Notes: generated from the sequence alone by a model not told the origin. A DNA stretch of 12,659 nt from Candidatus Zixiibacteriota bacterium (GCA_030642845.1 DAOWMZ010000020.1:1-12659); one strand, 5' to 3'. Shown: positions 1-8,893, counted from the first letter of the stretch. A program made the numbers and translations.

Positions 1-420
1 AGCAACAGCTTCAACCGAGCCAAACCCATTGGGAGTTATCGAGGTAATCCCTCCTCCCGATCCGGAAGAGATAAAGCCGTTTCTAATAACAAATACCATT
101 TCCAAAATCAACAGAATCGAAATCAAATATTTTGTGACGCGACTAACAGGTTCTCTGTGGCCATCATCAGTCTCTCTTCCCCGTAAATTGAGCAGCATAA
201 TAATAAAGAGAAACAGAACCATAATAGCACCTGAATATACAATTATTAAAACCGCTCCCATAAACAGGGCGTTGAGCTGAAGATATAACACCGCCTGAGC
301 CACAAGGGAGACAATCATATATAATACTGATGCCACCGGGTTGCGCTGGAATATCATCATCGTCGCTCCAAAAACAGCTACAACGGCAGAGATTACAAAT
401 ATGATAGAATCAAAATTCAT
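1..420 (-). CDS. nuoJ: NADH-quinone oxidoreductase subunit J (NuoJ), 3' end outside window
   Basis: NuoJ is a small integral membrane subunit of respiratory complex I that lies in the proton-pumping arm next to NuoA, NuoK and NuoH. The ATG is at 420-418, and 140 codons run in frame to the window edge, so the C-terminus is missing (the family is usually about 160-200 residues). The visible protein begins MNFDSIIFVISAVVAVFG. It has hydrophobic segments near residues 5-22, 31-50, 55-78 and 95-112. The third contains the family signature around GAVLIIVYSGAIMVLFLF, the helix that in characterised complexes carries a conserved Tyr-Ser-Gly and a pi-bulge. The start lies 4 nt after the nuoI stop, with GGAGTGAT upstream as a plausible ribosome site overlapping the end of nuoI. 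It is part of the nuoA-J operon, and nuoK-N would be expected beyond the window. Assignment is firm; only the end is unknown. Confidence 0.93.
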   Translation of the reverse strand, partial: MNFDSIIFVISAVVAVFGATMMIFQRNPVASVLYMIVSLVAQAVLYLQLNALFMGAVLIIVYSGAIMVLFLFIIMLLNLRGRETDDGHREPVSRVTKYLISILLILEMVFVIRNGFISSGSGGGITSITPNGFGSVEAVA

Positions 421-424
421 ATTA

Positions 425-922
425 TTATTCCATCACTCCATAAACTTTTCTTACCCTGCGGATAATCTTCTTAAAGGGATTATCCTTACGGGGATGTGGT
501 ACCAGCATATCATCTTTTTTCCAGATGAATGAGTCTCTGGTACTCGATGAGAATTCATATTCCTGTCCTAAGAAAACAGCCTCTTCCGGGCAGGCTTCTT
601 CACAAAATCCACAAAAGATACAACGCAAAAGATTTATTTCATAAATCTTAGCTTTACGTTCACCATTGTCGGATTCTTCCGGTTCCATATAAATTGCATC
701 AGCCGGACAAGCCGCTGCGCATAATCCACAGCAGACACATCTTTCGGTTCCATCATCATAACGCTCAAGGTAATGCCTTCCGCGATAACGAGGAGCCATC
801 GGCTTTTTCTTTTTCGGATAATCAAGAGTTACAGGTTTCTTGAACAAATGCTTAAGAGTTACCAACATCCCCCGTGGCATTTCTATAAATACATTTATTA
901 CTGCCTTGATGATTTCCTTCAT
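425..922 (-). CDS. nuoI: NADH-quinone oxidoreductase subunit I (NuoI), 2x[4Fe-4S]
   Basis: NuoI is the peripheral-arm ferredoxin subunit of complex I. It passes electrons through clusters N6a and N6b from NuoG towards N2 in NuoB. The 165-residue protein is of normal family length. It has two complete CxxCxxCxxxCP motifs: C62, C65, C68, C72 (CVCCGLCAAACP) and C101, C104, C107, C111 (CIFCGFCEEACP). The N-terminal stretch (about residues 1-40) is the amphipathic, basic segment that anchors NuoI on the membrane arm near NuoH, and it has the usual PRG motif (residues 16-18). The start is ATG at 922-920, 9 nt after the nuoH stop, with AGGATGAG as the ribosome site. The C-terminal tail, about 50 residues after the second cluster, is basic (KKIIRRVRK). 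No ligand is missing. Confidence 0.97.
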   Translation of the reverse strand: MKEIIKAVINVFIEMPRGMLVTLKHLFKKPVTLDYPKKKKPMAPRYRGRHYLERYDDGTERCVCCGLCAAACPADAIYMEPEESDNGERKAKIYEINLLRCIFCGFCEEACPEEAVFLGQEYEFSSSTRDSFIWKKDDMLVPHPRKDNPFKKIIRRVRKVYGVME

Positions 923-931
923 AATCTCATC

Positions 932-1921
932 CTAACCTTTCAACATCACAAAAGCGGCGGTTATCATTGTATTTAAAAGGGCCAATGGGAACAACACTTT
1001 CCACCCAAAATTCATCAATTGATCGTAACGGAATCTGGGGAATGTTGCTCTTAACCATATATAACAGAACATAAAAATAAATACTTTTATACAAAACCAA
1101 ATAATTGGCGGTAAAATCGGCCCCTGCCAGCCACCAAAAAAGATCGTAGTGGCAACAGCCGCAACAGTCAGCATATTGGCATATTCCGCAATAAAGAATG
1201 TCGAGAATTTCATTGAAGAATAGTCCGTGTGATACCCGGCGACAAGTTCTGATTCTGCTTCCGGCAAATCAAAAGGAGCACGATTGGTTTCAGCAACAGC
1301 ACAAGTAATAAACAACAGGAATCCAAAGGGTTGTTTGAAAATATACCAATCCCAGATATTAGCCTGCTGATCGACAAGCTCTCTCATAGAAAGAGTATTC
1401 GCAATAAGAATCACGCCAATAATTGAAAGGCCATAGGCAACTTCATATGACACCATCTGCGCTGCAGAACGAAGACCCCCAAAAAGTGAATATTTTGAAG
1501 AAGAAGACCATCCAGCTAATACTATTCCATATATTCCCAATGATGTTACGGCAAAGACCCATAAGATACCAATATTTAAATCAGAAATGACACCGGTAAC
1601 CGGATAGCCAAACATTTCAAAATCAGCTGCAAAAGGAACAACAGCAAAACTAAGCAAGGCAGGTACAAATGCAATAATAGGTGCCAGAGTAAATGTAGTC
1701 TTTTCTATATTATTAAGGACAAGATCCTCTTTAAATATCAATTTTAGTCCATCAGCAATAGGTTGAAGTAACGCATAAGGTCCTGCATATGTCGGTCCCA
1801 ACCGATTCTGCATATGCCCCAGAACTTTTCTTTCCAAAAGGGTAGCATAGGCACAGGCAGTTAATACGGCTATAACCACAACAATAACTTTTATTGATGA
1901 TATGATAATTACTTCAAGCAT
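932..1921 (-). CDS. nuoH: NADH-quinone oxidoreductase subunit H (NuoH)
   Basis: NuoH is the membrane subunit that joins the two arms of complex I and forms much of the quinone chamber. The 329 residues have about eight or nine hydrophobic helices, normal for the family. The first family signature is at residues 30-66 (ERKVLGHMQNRLGP, then PIADGLKLIFKED). The second is at 210-239 (AETNRAPFDLPEAESELVAG, followed by YHTDYSSMKF), the acidic loop and helix facing the quinone site. Near-invariant charges are kept, but Asp233 occupies the position where homologues I remember have Glu in the EYSxMKF motif. The start is ATG at 1921-1919, 2 nt after the nuoG stop; AGGGTGG within the end of nuoG is the ribosome site, so translation is probably coupled. 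Confidence 0.97.
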   Translation of the reverse strand: MLEVIIISSIKVIVVVIAVLTACAYATLLERKVLGHMQNRLGPTYAGPYALLQPIADGLKLIFKEDLVLNNIEKTTFTLAPIIAFVPALLSFAVVPFAADFEMFGYPVTGVISDLNIGILWVFAVTSLGIYGIVLAGWSSSSKYSLFGGLRSAAQMVSYEVAYGLSIIGVILIANTLSMRELVDQQANIWDWYIFKQPFGFLLFITCAVAETNRAPFDLPEAESELVAGYHTDYSSMKFSTFFIAEYANMLTVAAVATTIFFGGWQGPILPPIIWFCIKVFIFMFCYIWLRATFPRFRYDQLMNFGWKVLFPLALLNTMITAAFVMLKG

Positions 1922-1923
1922 AA

Positions 1924-4491
1924 TTATTCATCCACCCTGGATATTTTAACCCGGTCAATTCGATGCTTGCGCATCAACAATGAAGTCACCGGAGTTGTTG
2001 AAAAGTTTCTCGGTATAAAAACAACATCATTATCCAAATAATCAGAAATTATTGTCGGTACAATAATTTTCCCAACCGGAGATTCCACTCTAACCGATTC
2101 ACCACCTTCTATCCCAAGTTTTTGGGCCAGTTCAGGTGATAATTCAAGATACGCTTCCGATCTGAAGTTATTAAGCGAATTTGATTTTTGAGTAAGATAT
2201 CCGCTATGATGGGGATCATCACCTATAAACAGAGGAATCAGGTAATCATCTTCAATTTCTTCCGGATTGAATTTCACTTTCAAAAATTCATCCGGTAAAA
2301 TATCTGAGTCATTTATTGATAATAACTGTTCTATTTCATTATTAAGTTGTTCATCGGATTCAAACAATTGAGCTTCCAGTTTTTCTGCAATACATTTGAC
2401 AATTTCAAATGGAGATTTAGACTGGTGCAGTTTTTTGACAGCAGCGGGAACTGTTTGCAATATTCCTTCCTGATTGACATAAGACCCCGGATACTCCGCC
2501 CAGCTTGACATTGGTAATACAACATCGGCAATCTCGGTCGTTTCAGTCTCAAACATATCACAGGCAATCAAGAAATCAAGCCTTTCCAATCCTTCGGTAA
2601 CAAACTGACGATCAGGGTACATCATAATAGGATTCATACCCATAATCAAAGCACCGTTAATCTCTTCTTTGCGCATTAATGCCAACATGGCATCAGTGTT
2701 TTTTGGTTCGGCTTCGGGATACTCCCCCCATAACTCTGTTAATTTATCTACGACAGCCTTTGAGGGATTGGGCAGTATAGCCATTTTATTTGCACCGCAG
2801 GAGTTAGCATAACGTGCCAGGGCAATTATCTGGCCTTTATTCTCAATACCAAACAACTTGTTTATATTCAAAATAGCTGATGAAATATTATCCCGGGCAA
2901 GTGATCTTGAGAATAATTCTCCACAAATAAAACTAATTTTCTTACTATTAGCAATAGCCCTTGCGATCAATTTAATCAGATCTTCATCTACTCCACATAC
3001 CCCGGAAGCTTCAGATAATGTTTTGTGAATAATCTTCTCTTTGAATTTCTGACCGATAGTATTATCAACCAATTCCATTTCAATGGCAGCTAATCCAATA
3101 GCATTAACTAAGACTTCATCAGTACCAACATTGTAAACCAGCTCTGCCTCGGAGACATCGGAAGATTTCATTGAGTATGGATTAACCGAGAAAATTCTGG
3201 AGTTATTAAAATTATAAGCTTTGCGAATTCTGAGGTAGAGATTGTGATGTTCCTTTAGCAGGTCAGATCCAAAAATCACAATGACATCACTGTCATCAAT
3301 ATCCGAAATTCTGAATTTCCTGTTACAAAGAGTAATATAGTGGCTTCCTGCTTCCTTGGGGAGCATTCGATAATTGGAGCGATGATCTACATTATTATTT
3401 TTAAATACGGTCCTGAATAATTTCGAAAAACTATAGAGTCCGGCATTATCAATATGTGGTGCAGCCATTCCACCAATACAAACTCGGCCCTTCTTCTCAT
3501 TAATCTCATTTAATTTTTTGGCTATTAAGTCAAGAGCTTCATCCCAGGTAGCTTCGACCTGTTTGCCCTCTTTTTTAATAAGAGGAGTTTTTAAGCGTTC
3601 ATCGGAACCTACAATCTGATAACCATAACGTGTAATATCCGGGATCCAGCCATCATCAATAGCATCGTTGCGCCGAGCTGTTACACGATGTATTTTATTT
3701 TTATTCTCATCTTTATAGAAAAGAATATTAGCACCGGAACTGGAGAAATTACAAATTGACGGCGAGGTTTTAGTAAGCCATACTCTGATTTTATACCGCC
3801 AATCTGCACCGGTTAAGGCACCAACCGGACAAATCTGGACAAGATTGCCTGAGAATGGATTTGTTACCTGTTTGCCGGGAGCGGAATTAATTTCGGCAAT
3901 ATTGCCCCGTTCATACACTCCCAGATCATATTCACCAAAAGCTTCTTTATTTGCTCGAACACATTTATAGCATAAAATACATCGATTACGATTGAGAATA
4001 ATTTCAGGACCGATCCGTTTGTCATCGAAAGTCGTCCCTTCTGTACTGGAGGTAAAACGATTCTTTTGAAAATCAAAACGGTTGTCATCAATTCCGTGAG
4101 CGAAAGTCAGATTCTGAAGATCACACTCTCCCCCTTTATCACAGGTAGGACAGTCGAGAGGATGATTAGCTAAAATAAACTCAAGAATCGCTTTTCGACC
4201 CTGCTTGACTTTCTCCGAATTGGTAAAGACTACCATGTCCGGCATTACTTCGGTAGCACATGAGACAGCAAGCTTGGGCCATTTTTCGATTTCGACATAA
4301 CACATCCGACAGGAACCAACCGATTTCAGTTTGGGATGCCAGCAGAATGTAGGAATATGTATTCCCAACTCTTTGGCTGCTTCCAGAACCGTCGTTCCTT
4401 TTGGCACCGATTCCTGACGACCATCAATAGTAAAAGAGACCATCGGGACTTCCGGTTTTGCCTGTTCTTTTGTTTTTACGTCTTCAGTCAT
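1924..4491 (-). CDS. nuoG: NADH-quinone oxidoreductase subunit G (NuoG), N7 site lost
   Basis: NuoG is the largest peripheral-arm subunit of complex I, carrying electrons from NuoF towards NuoI. The 855 residues fall into an N-terminal [2Fe-2S] domain (C50, C61, C64, C78; N1b), the His-Cys3 N5 motif (H110, C114, C117, C123), the N4 [4Fe-4S] site (C171, C174, C177, C221), and a long molybdopterin-oxidoreductase-like region (about 245-855) without catalytic function in complex I. The C-terminal part, from about residue 780, resembles the molydopterin-dinucleotide-binding fold. The optional N7 cluster seen in several bacterial NuoG proteins is broken: C247 remains, but the other positions read S250, A254 and P284, so N7 should be absent, as in the mitochondrial 75 kDa subunit. 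The start is ATG at 4491-4489, 8 nt after the nuoF stop, with only a weak upstream GGATGAT. Confidence 0.97.
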   Translation of the reverse strand: MTEDVKTKEQAKPEVPMVSFTIDGRQESVPKGTTVLEAAKELGIHIPTFCWHPKLKSVGSCRMCYVEIEKWPKLAVSCATEVMPDMVVFTNSEKVKQGRKAILEFILANHPLDCPTCDKGGECDLQNLTFAHGIDDNRFDFQKNRFTSSTEGTTFDDKRIGPEIILNRNRCILCYKCVRANKEAFGEYDLGVYERGNIAEINSAPGKQVTNPFSGNLVQICPVGALTGADWRYKIRVWLTKTSPSICNFSSSGANILFYKDENKNKIHRVTARRNDAIDDGWIPDITRYGYQIVGSDERLKTPLIKKEGKQVEATWDEALDLIAKKLNEINEKKGRVCIGGMAAPHIDNAGLYSFSKLFRTVFKNNNVDHRSNYRMLPKEAGSHYITLCNRKFRISDIDDSDVIVIFGSDLLKEHHNLYLRIRKAYNFNNSRIFSVNPYSMKSSDVSEAELVYNVGTDEVLVNAIGLAAIEMELVDNTIGQKFKEKIIHKTLSEASGVCGVDEDLIKLIARAIANSKKISFICGELFSRSLARDNISSAILNINKLFGIENKGQIIALARYANSCGANKMAILPNPSKAVVDKLTELWGEYPEAEPKNTDAMLALMRKEEINGALIMGMNPIMMYPDRQFVTEGLERLDFLIACDMFETETTEIADVVLPMSSWAEYPGSYVNQEGILQTVPAAVKKLHQSKSPFEIVKCIAEKLEAQLFESDEQLNNEIEQLLSINDSDILPDEFLKVKFNPEEIEDDYLIPLFIGDDPHHSGYLTQKSNSLNNFRSEAYLELSPELAQKLGIEGGESVRVESPVGKIIVPTIISDYLDNDVVFIPRNFSTTPVTSLLMRKHRIDRVKISRVDE

Positions 4492-4499
4492 AATCTATA

Positions 4500-5834
4500 T
4501 CATCCAAACGAAAAATCGGATTTAACCATACATTTGCCATGTTCAATATGGTATTGCCATTCATCTCTAAAGAGTTTCAGGCTTGATTGAATCGGCATCA
4601 CCGCCGCATCACCCAACGGGCATATTGTTCGGCCCATAATATTATTACAAATGTCATCTATTTTTTCAAGATCCCCTGGTTTCCCCTGGCCGGCTTCAAT
4701 GCGATTTATAATTTTTTCCAGCCATCCGGTTCCTTCACGACAGGGAGTGCATTTACCACAGGATTCATGACGATAAAAATGAATCAATTTCTTAATCACC
4801 CAAACGATACAGGTATCTTCATGGAATACGATAACAGCACCGGAGCCAAGCATCGATCCCTTTTCCACAAGAGATTCATAATCCAGATTAACATCAATCA
4901 TATCAGGCAGCAGGAATGGTGTTGATGAACCGCCGGGGATCACACCTTTGAGTTTTTTATCTCCCAGAATTCCACCACCATAAGCTTCGTCATATATTAG
5001 TTTCTTTAAGGAAAAACCAAGTTCAACTTCATAATTACCGGGACGTTTCACATGCCCTGACAAAGAGAATATTTTACTTCCACATGATTTTTCCGTTCCG
5101 AGAGTCTTATACCATTCCCCTCCGCGATTTATAATATGCGGGACACTGGCTAATGATTCGACATTATTGACAATAGTAGGACAGGCATACAATCCTTCAA
5201 TTGCAGGGAATGGTGGCCTGATACGAGACATTCCCCGATGACCTTCAATAGAATTCAACAAAGCTGTTTCTTCACCGCAGATATAAGCACCACCACCGGT
5301 ATGAACTATCATCTCAAGATCATAGCCACTTCCAAAAATATTTTTACCCAAATACCCTTTGGCATAAGCCTCTTTCATAGCTGCTTCTATTTGCTGAGCA
5401 CAAAAGAAAAACTCACCACGAATGTAAATAAACATCAGATGGCAGCCAATTGCATAGGATGCGATAGCCATTCCTTCAATAACACCATGAGGATCACGTT
5501 CCATCAGAACACGATCTTTACAGGTTCCCGGTTCCGATTCATCAGCATTGCAGCAAAGATAGCGAGGTTTGGGAGAGTCTTTGGGAATAAATCCCCACTT
5601 CATCCCGGTTGGGAATCCTGCTCCGCCACGCCCTCTAGGACCTGAGGTTTTAACTTCAGCTATTACTTCATCCGGTTTCATTCCATCCAGAACTTTTCTC
5701 CAGGCTGCGTAACCGCCATGCTTAACAAAAGTATCAAGCTTATCCTGATCAGGATCTTCAACGTATTTAAAGAGATGAAGGCGATCACTTTTGGCTGCTT
5801 CAGCAGCGTTTGTTATAACCGGTGAATAAAACAT
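4500..5834 (-). CDS. nuoF: NADH-quinone oxidoreductase subunit F (NuoF), FMN/NADH-binding
   Basis: NuoF oxidises NADH with FMN and passes electrons to [4Fe-4S] cluster N3; with NuoE and NuoG it forms the cytoplasmic input module of complex I. The 444 residues show the Gly-rich nucleotide site GPRGRGGAGFPTGMKW (65-80), the FMN-contacting CNADESEPGT (95-104), and the second signature GGGAYICGEETALLNSIEG (180-198). N3 ligands are C359, C362 and C365 (ESCGKCTPCREGTGW) and C405 (GRTICPLGDA). All key residues are present and the length is normal. The ATG at 5834-5832 shares one base with the nuoE stop (TGATG). No good ribosome site precedes it, so translation probably depends on termination-reinitiation from nuoE. 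Confidence 0.98.
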   Translation of the reverse strand: MFYSPVITNAAEAAKSDRLHLFKYVEDPDQDKLDTFVKHGGYAAWRKVLDGMKPDEVIAEVKTSGPRGRGGAGFPTGMKWGFIPKDSPKPRYLCCNADESEPGTCKDRVLMERDPHGVIEGMAIASYAIGCHLMFIYIRGEFFFCAQQIEAAMKEAYAKGYLGKNIFGSGYDLEMIVHTGGGAYICGEETALLNSIEGHRGMSRIRPPFPAIEGLYACPTIVNNVESLASVPHIINRGGEWYKTLGTEKSCGSKIFSLSGHVKRPGNYEVELGFSLKKLIYDEAYGGGILGDKKLKGVIPGGSSTPFLLPDMIDVNLDYESLVEKGSMLGSGAVIVFHEDTCIVWVIKKLIHFYRHESCGKCTPCREGTGWLEKIINRIEAGQGKPGDLEKIDDICNNIMGRTICPLGDAAVMPIQSSLKLFRDEWQYHIEHGKCMVKSDFSFG

Positions 5835-6310
5835 CAGTCTTTATTTTTCAATTCTTCCAAAATCTGATCAACTTTTTCAGGAGTCAGATTTTCATAAAAT
5901 ATTTCATTAATCTGCATCATCGGGGCCGTAGCACAGGACCCCAGACACTCAACAGTTACCAAAGTAAATATATCATCATCGGTGGTTTCACCTTTGATAA
6001 TTCCTAATTTATTTTCCAGATATGAAATCAGAGAATCGGCACCCATAAGGGAACAGGAAATATTATGACAGACCTGGATAAGATATTTCCCGCGAGGTTT
6101 TTTGTGGAACATGGTATAGAAAGTAGCCGCTTCAGCAATCTCCAAAGCCGGTATTCTTATTATACTGGAGATTTCCTCATAGATAACCGGATCAACATGC
6201 CCTACCTGCTGATAAGCAATAGTAAGAGCCGGCAGAATAGCAGATTTCATGCGAGGATACTGCTTCGCTTTTTCTTTAATTTTATTTACCGAATCTTCAG
6301 TCAGAATCAT
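5834..6310 (-). CDS. nuoE: NADH-quinone oxidoreductase subunit E (NuoE), [2Fe-2S] N1a
   Basis: NuoE is the thioredoxin-fold [2Fe-2S] subunit bound to NuoF in the NADH module; its cluster N1a lies off the main electron path. The 158-residue protein has the typical N-terminal helical bundle (about 1-70, with the IPALEIAEAATFYTMF motif at 53-68) and the ferredoxin domain with ligands C81 and C86 (CHNISCSLMGA) and C122 and C126 (VECLGSCATAP). Length and motifs are standard. The ATG at 6310-6308 overlaps the nuoD stop in an ATGA four-base junction. GGTGAGG about 8-14 nt upstream, inside nuoD, is a good ribosome site. Hydrogenases and formate dehydrogenases have similar subunits, but the neighbours fix it as NuoE. 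Confidence 0.97.
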   Translation of the reverse strand: MILTEDSVNKIKEKAKQYPRMKSAILPALTIAYQQVGHVDPVIYEEISSIIRIPALEIAEAATFYTMFHKKPRGKYLIQVCHNISCSLMGADSLISYLENKLGIIKGETTDDDIFTLVTVECLGSCATAPMMQINEIFYENLTPEKVDQILEELKNKD

Positions 6311-7479
6311 CGGTCAACCTCACCAAGAATAATGTCAATTGATCCAATTGCACAAACCACATCAGAAAACAAACATCCTTCCACTAACTTTGGTAAACAG
6401 GCAAGGTTTACAAAAGCAGGCGGACGGACACGGACTCTTCGAGGTTTGTTTGTGCCATCACCAGTAATAAAAAAGCCAATTTCACCTTTGGGAGATTCAA
6501 TCGCCTGATAAACAGAACCAACCGGGGCTTTGAAACCCTCGGTGATAATCTTGAAATGGAATATCATTGCTTCCATCTTCTGCAAGATATCTTCTTTTGG
6601 CGGTAAAACCACTCCGGGAACATGGGCTCTATATGGACCTTCCGGCATACCGTCTAATACCTGTTCGCAAATCCTGAACGACTGGCGAATTTCTTCCAGA
6701 CGTAACAGATAGCGATCGTAGGCATCACCGTTCTTGCCGATTGGTACTTCAAAATCAAAATTTTCATATCCGCTGTAGGGATTATCTTTGCGAAGATCAT
6801 GCTTGATTCCGCTCCCTCGCAACATAGGACCTGAGAGACAATAATTCATTGCATCTTCAGCTGAAATAACCGCCACCCCTTTGGTTCTTCCAATAAAAAT
6901 TGGGTTATTGGTAAGCAGCTTTTCATAGTCAAACAACCGTTCGCGGATTATCTTAATCATATTTCTAACTTTTTGTTCAAAATCTTTCGGAAGTTCATGA
7001 GCCAGTCCGCCAATACGGATATAACTGGTCATCATCCGTTGTCCACCACAGGCTTCGTAAATATCAAGAATAAGTTCCCGTTCACGGAAAGTATATAACA
7101 GCATAGACATAGCACCAAGATCAAGAGCATGAGTCCCCAACCAAACTAAATGAGAGTTTACTCTGGTAAGCTCAGCGAGACAGACTCTCGCCCATTTAAC
7201 TTTATCCGGAACTTCAATATCCATCAGTTTTTCAACTGCAAGACAATAACCAAGATTGTTTGACATCGGAGCTAAATAATCCATACGATCAGTACATGGC
7301 AGAGCCTTATAATAAAGCTTGGATTCCATTGTCTTTTCAATGCCGGTATGAAGATACCCGATCACAGGTTTAGCTTTAACTACCGTTTCTCCGTCAAGCT
7401 CCAGAAGAACACGCAATACACCGTGAGTAGAAGGATGCTGAGGTCCCATATTCAGAGTTAAGGTTCTTGATTCGGCCAT
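6307..7479 (-). CDS. nuoD: NADH-quinone oxidoreductase subunit D (NuoD, 49 kDa)
   Basis: NuoD is the 49-kDa peripheral-arm subunit of complex I. It descends from the large subunit of [NiFe] hydrogenase and, with NuoB, forms the quinone-reduction site. The 390 residues begin with the motif GPQHPSTHGVLRV (12-24). His19 corresponds to the conserved quinone-site His, and Tyr68 (TDRMDYLAP) to the quinone-site Tyr. Their 49-residue spacing equals that of His38/Tyr87 in Thermus Nqo4 (recalled). The protein ends in the family's GSIDIILGEVDR without the C-terminal Cys pair of hydrogenases, so no Ni site is present. nuoD is a separate gene here, not fused to nuoC as in enterobacteria. ATG at 7479-7477 shares one base with the nuoC stop (TAATG) and has a strong GAGGTGA site upstream. 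Confidence 0.98.
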   Translation of the reverse strand: MAESRTLTLNMGPQHPSTHGVLRVLLELDGETVVKAKPVIGYLHTGIEKTMESKLYYKALPCTDRMDYLAPMSNNLGYCLAVEKLMDIEVPDKVKWARVCLAELTRVNSHLVWLGTHALDLGAMSMLLYTFRERELILDIYEACGGQRMMTSYIRIGGLAHELPKDFEQKVRNMIKIIRERLFDYEKLLTNNPIFIGRTKGVAVISAEDAMNYCLSGPMLRGSGIKHDLRKDNPYSGYENFDFEVPIGKNGDAYDRYLLRLEEIRQSFRICEQVLDGMPEGPYRAHVPGVVLPPKEDILQKMEAMIFHFKIITEGFKAPVGSVYQAIESPKGEIGFFITGDGTNKPRRVRVRPPAFVNLACLPKLVEGCLFSDVVCAIGSIDIILGEVDR

Positions 7480-7994
7480 TACTTAATCACCTCGGGCGGA
7501 TTATCTTTATTCCAACTAAAGCGCGGTTTTTCATAAGTTAAGGGAAAGTCTTTTCTGAGAGGATGACCTTCAAGTTCATCAGGAGTGATAATTTTAGTCA
7601 GGTCGGGATGTCCTTCGAAAGTAACTCCGAACAAATCATATACTTCTCGTTCCAACCAATTGGCTCCAATCCATAAGCCGGTAAGAGATGTAAGATTAGG
7701 ATTATCTTCCGGTAAAAAGACTTTCAGGAAAAAGCGATATTTGTGTGCAAATGAATACAAATTATAAATAACTTCAAAACGACCGTTTTCTGCCAGAGGA
7801 TGGTCATACCAGTCAACAGCAGTGATATCTTTAAGGAACTTAACATCAAGATCGTCATTCTCAAGCAAGGCTTCGCAGATCGGGAAAATAGATTCCGGTT
7901 TAACATAGAAAGACTGTTCCCCACGGAAATTATCTTCCCTGATAATAGAATCACTGAATTTTGAATTTAAAAATTGTCTAATTTTCTCTTCCAT
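7479..7994 (-). CDS. nuoC: NADH-quinone oxidoreductase subunit C (NuoC, 30 kDa)
   Basis: NuoC is the 30-kDa accessory subunit of the peripheral arm that packs on NuoD; it carries no cofactor. The 171-residue protein has the family signature EREVYDLFGVTFEGHPDLTK followed by ITPDELEGHPLRKDFPL in its C-terminal half, and an N-terminal alpha/beta domain. I chose ATG at 7994-7992 (MEEKIRQF). A TTG at 8000-7998 two codons earlier is in frame, but the only SD-like sequence, GGTAG at about 8-12 nt before the ATG, would lie too close to that TTG. The gap to the nuoB stop is 21 nt, the longest in the nuo cluster. Separate nuoC and nuoD genes are the arrangement of most bacteria outside the enterobacteria. 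The alternative start changes only two residues. Confidence 0.96.
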   Translation of the reverse strand: MEEKIRQFLNSKFSDSIIREDNFRGEQSFYVKPESIFPICEALLENDDLDVKFLKDITAVDWYDHPLAENGRFEVIYNLYSFAHKYRFFLKVFLPEDNPNLTSLTGLWIGANWLEREVYDLFGVTFEGHPDLTKIITPDELEGHPLRKDFPLTYEKPRFSWNKDNPPEVIK

Positions 7995-8015
7995 TACCAA
8001 TCTACCAAGAATTTA

Positions 8016-8516
8016 TTATCCTTTTCGTCCCCACTCTTCACGAGGATTTTTAATCGATTCCTTTTTAACCATTTCATGCAGTTTCAGAATACCTTCCATA
8101 AGCTGCTCCGGACGTGGCGGGCAACCGGGGACATAAATATCAACTGGGATTATTCTATCAACCCCCTGCACAACAGCATAGTTATTAAATACACCTCCGC
8201 TTGAAGCACAGGCTCCCATAGAAAGTACCCATTTAGGATTAGGCATCTGCTCATAGAGGGTTTTGATAATCGGAGCCATTTTAACTGAAACTCGACCGGC
8301 TACAATCATCAGGTCAGCTTGGCGTGGCGAAGGCCGCATTACTTCCATACCATAACGTGCTAAATCAAAATGAGGGCCAAAAGTAGAAATCATTTCAATT
8401 GCGCAACAGGCCAGACCAAATCCCAAAGGCCACATAGAACGACGACGAGACCAGTTGACCATCTTATCAAGGGTAGTCAACATTATTGAATCGGGAATTT
8501 TTTCTTCTAATCCCAT
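8016..8516 (-). CDS. nuoB: NADH-quinone oxidoreductase subunit B (NuoB), cluster N2
   Basis: NuoB holds [4Fe-4S] cluster N2, the last carrier before quinone in complex I, and is related to the small subunit of [NiFe] hydrogenase. All four ligands are visible in the 166-residue protein: the tandem pair C37-C38 (GLACCAIEM), C103 ([10 protein letters not shown]) and C132 ([12 protein letters not shown]). The spacing equals that of Thermus Nqo6 with a constant offset of eight. The basic segment [14 protein letters not shown] (21-34) is the usual contact with membrane-arm subunits. ATG at 8516-8514 lies inside the nuoA 3' end, giving a 10-nt overlap; AGGGGTG about 10 nt upstream is the ribosome site. 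Confidence 0.98.
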   Translation of the reverse strand: MGLEEKIPDSIMLTTLDKMVNWSRRRSMWPLGFGLACCAIEMISTFGPHFDLARYGMEVMRPSPRQADLMIVAGRVSVKMAPIIKTLYEQMPNPKWVLSMGACASSGGVFNNYAVVQGVDRIIPVDIYVPGCPPRPEQLMEGILKLHEMVKKESIKNPREEWGRKG

Positions 8517-8863
8517 TTAAGCGCACCCCTACCAAGGATATAGAAATAACCTACCATTAAGATTACAACAAAGACTAACATTTCAATAAAACCGAACATA
8601 CCCAGTTTATGTGAGATAACTGCCCAGGGATAAAGAAAAATAATTTCGATATCAAATAATATAAAAAGGATAGCTACCATATAGTATTTTACTGGTATTG
8701 GTTCTTTTGTGGATCCTTTTGACTCGATTCCGCATTCGTAGGCCTCCGCTTTTTTACCTAAGCGGGTACGATAGCCTATAAATATAGACATAAATACCAG
8801 AAGCAGGGCAATACCTGTGGCTACAATCACCAAAAGCAATATAGGAAAGAATGTGTCAAACAT
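8507..8863 (-). CDS. nuoA: NADH-quinone oxidoreductase subunit A (NuoA)
   Basis: NuoA is a small membrane subunit of complex I with three transmembrane helices; its first loop reaches the quinone site at the joint of the two arms. In 118 residues the helices fall at about 5-27, 62-84 and 90-111. The loop carries the diagnostic [14 protein letters not shown] (37-50), with the conserved Cys that becomes exposed in the deactive state of mitochondrial homologues. Helix 2 has [13 protein letters not shown] (70-82). It is the first gene of the operon. ATG at 8863-8861 is preceded by AAGGAAG with a 10-nt spacer, and a good sigma70-type promoter lies just upstream. Confidence 0.97.
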   Translation of the reverse strand: MFDTFFPILLLVIVATGIALLLVFMSIFIGYRTRLGKKAEAYECGIESKGSTKEPIPVKYYMVAILFILFDIEIIFLYPWAVISHKLGMFGFIEMLVFVVILMVGYFYILGRGALKWD

Positions 8864-8893
8864 AGAGCTCGATCTTCCTTATAAATTTTTAAA

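Noticed and set aside
1924..4491. NuoG as a formate dehydrogenase-type catalytic subunit
   Set aside because: It has the NuoG N-terminal N1b/N5/N4 arrangement, lacks a Cys/Sec molybdenum ligand motif that I can see, and sits between nuoF and nuoH.
5238..5645. A 135-codon open frame on the plus strand opposite nuoF
   Set aside because: It lies fully antisense to a firmly assigned gene, its protein has no recognisable motif and is full of residues expected from reverse-reading nuoF codons.
6065..6508. A 147-codon open frame on the plus strand across the nuoD/nuoE junction
   Set aside because: Antisense to two certain genes, no family resemblance, no ribosome site; a reading-frame shadow.
7995..8000. 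TTG start for nuoC
   Set aside because: It would place the only SD-like GGTAG directly against the start codon; the ATG six bases later has normal spacing.
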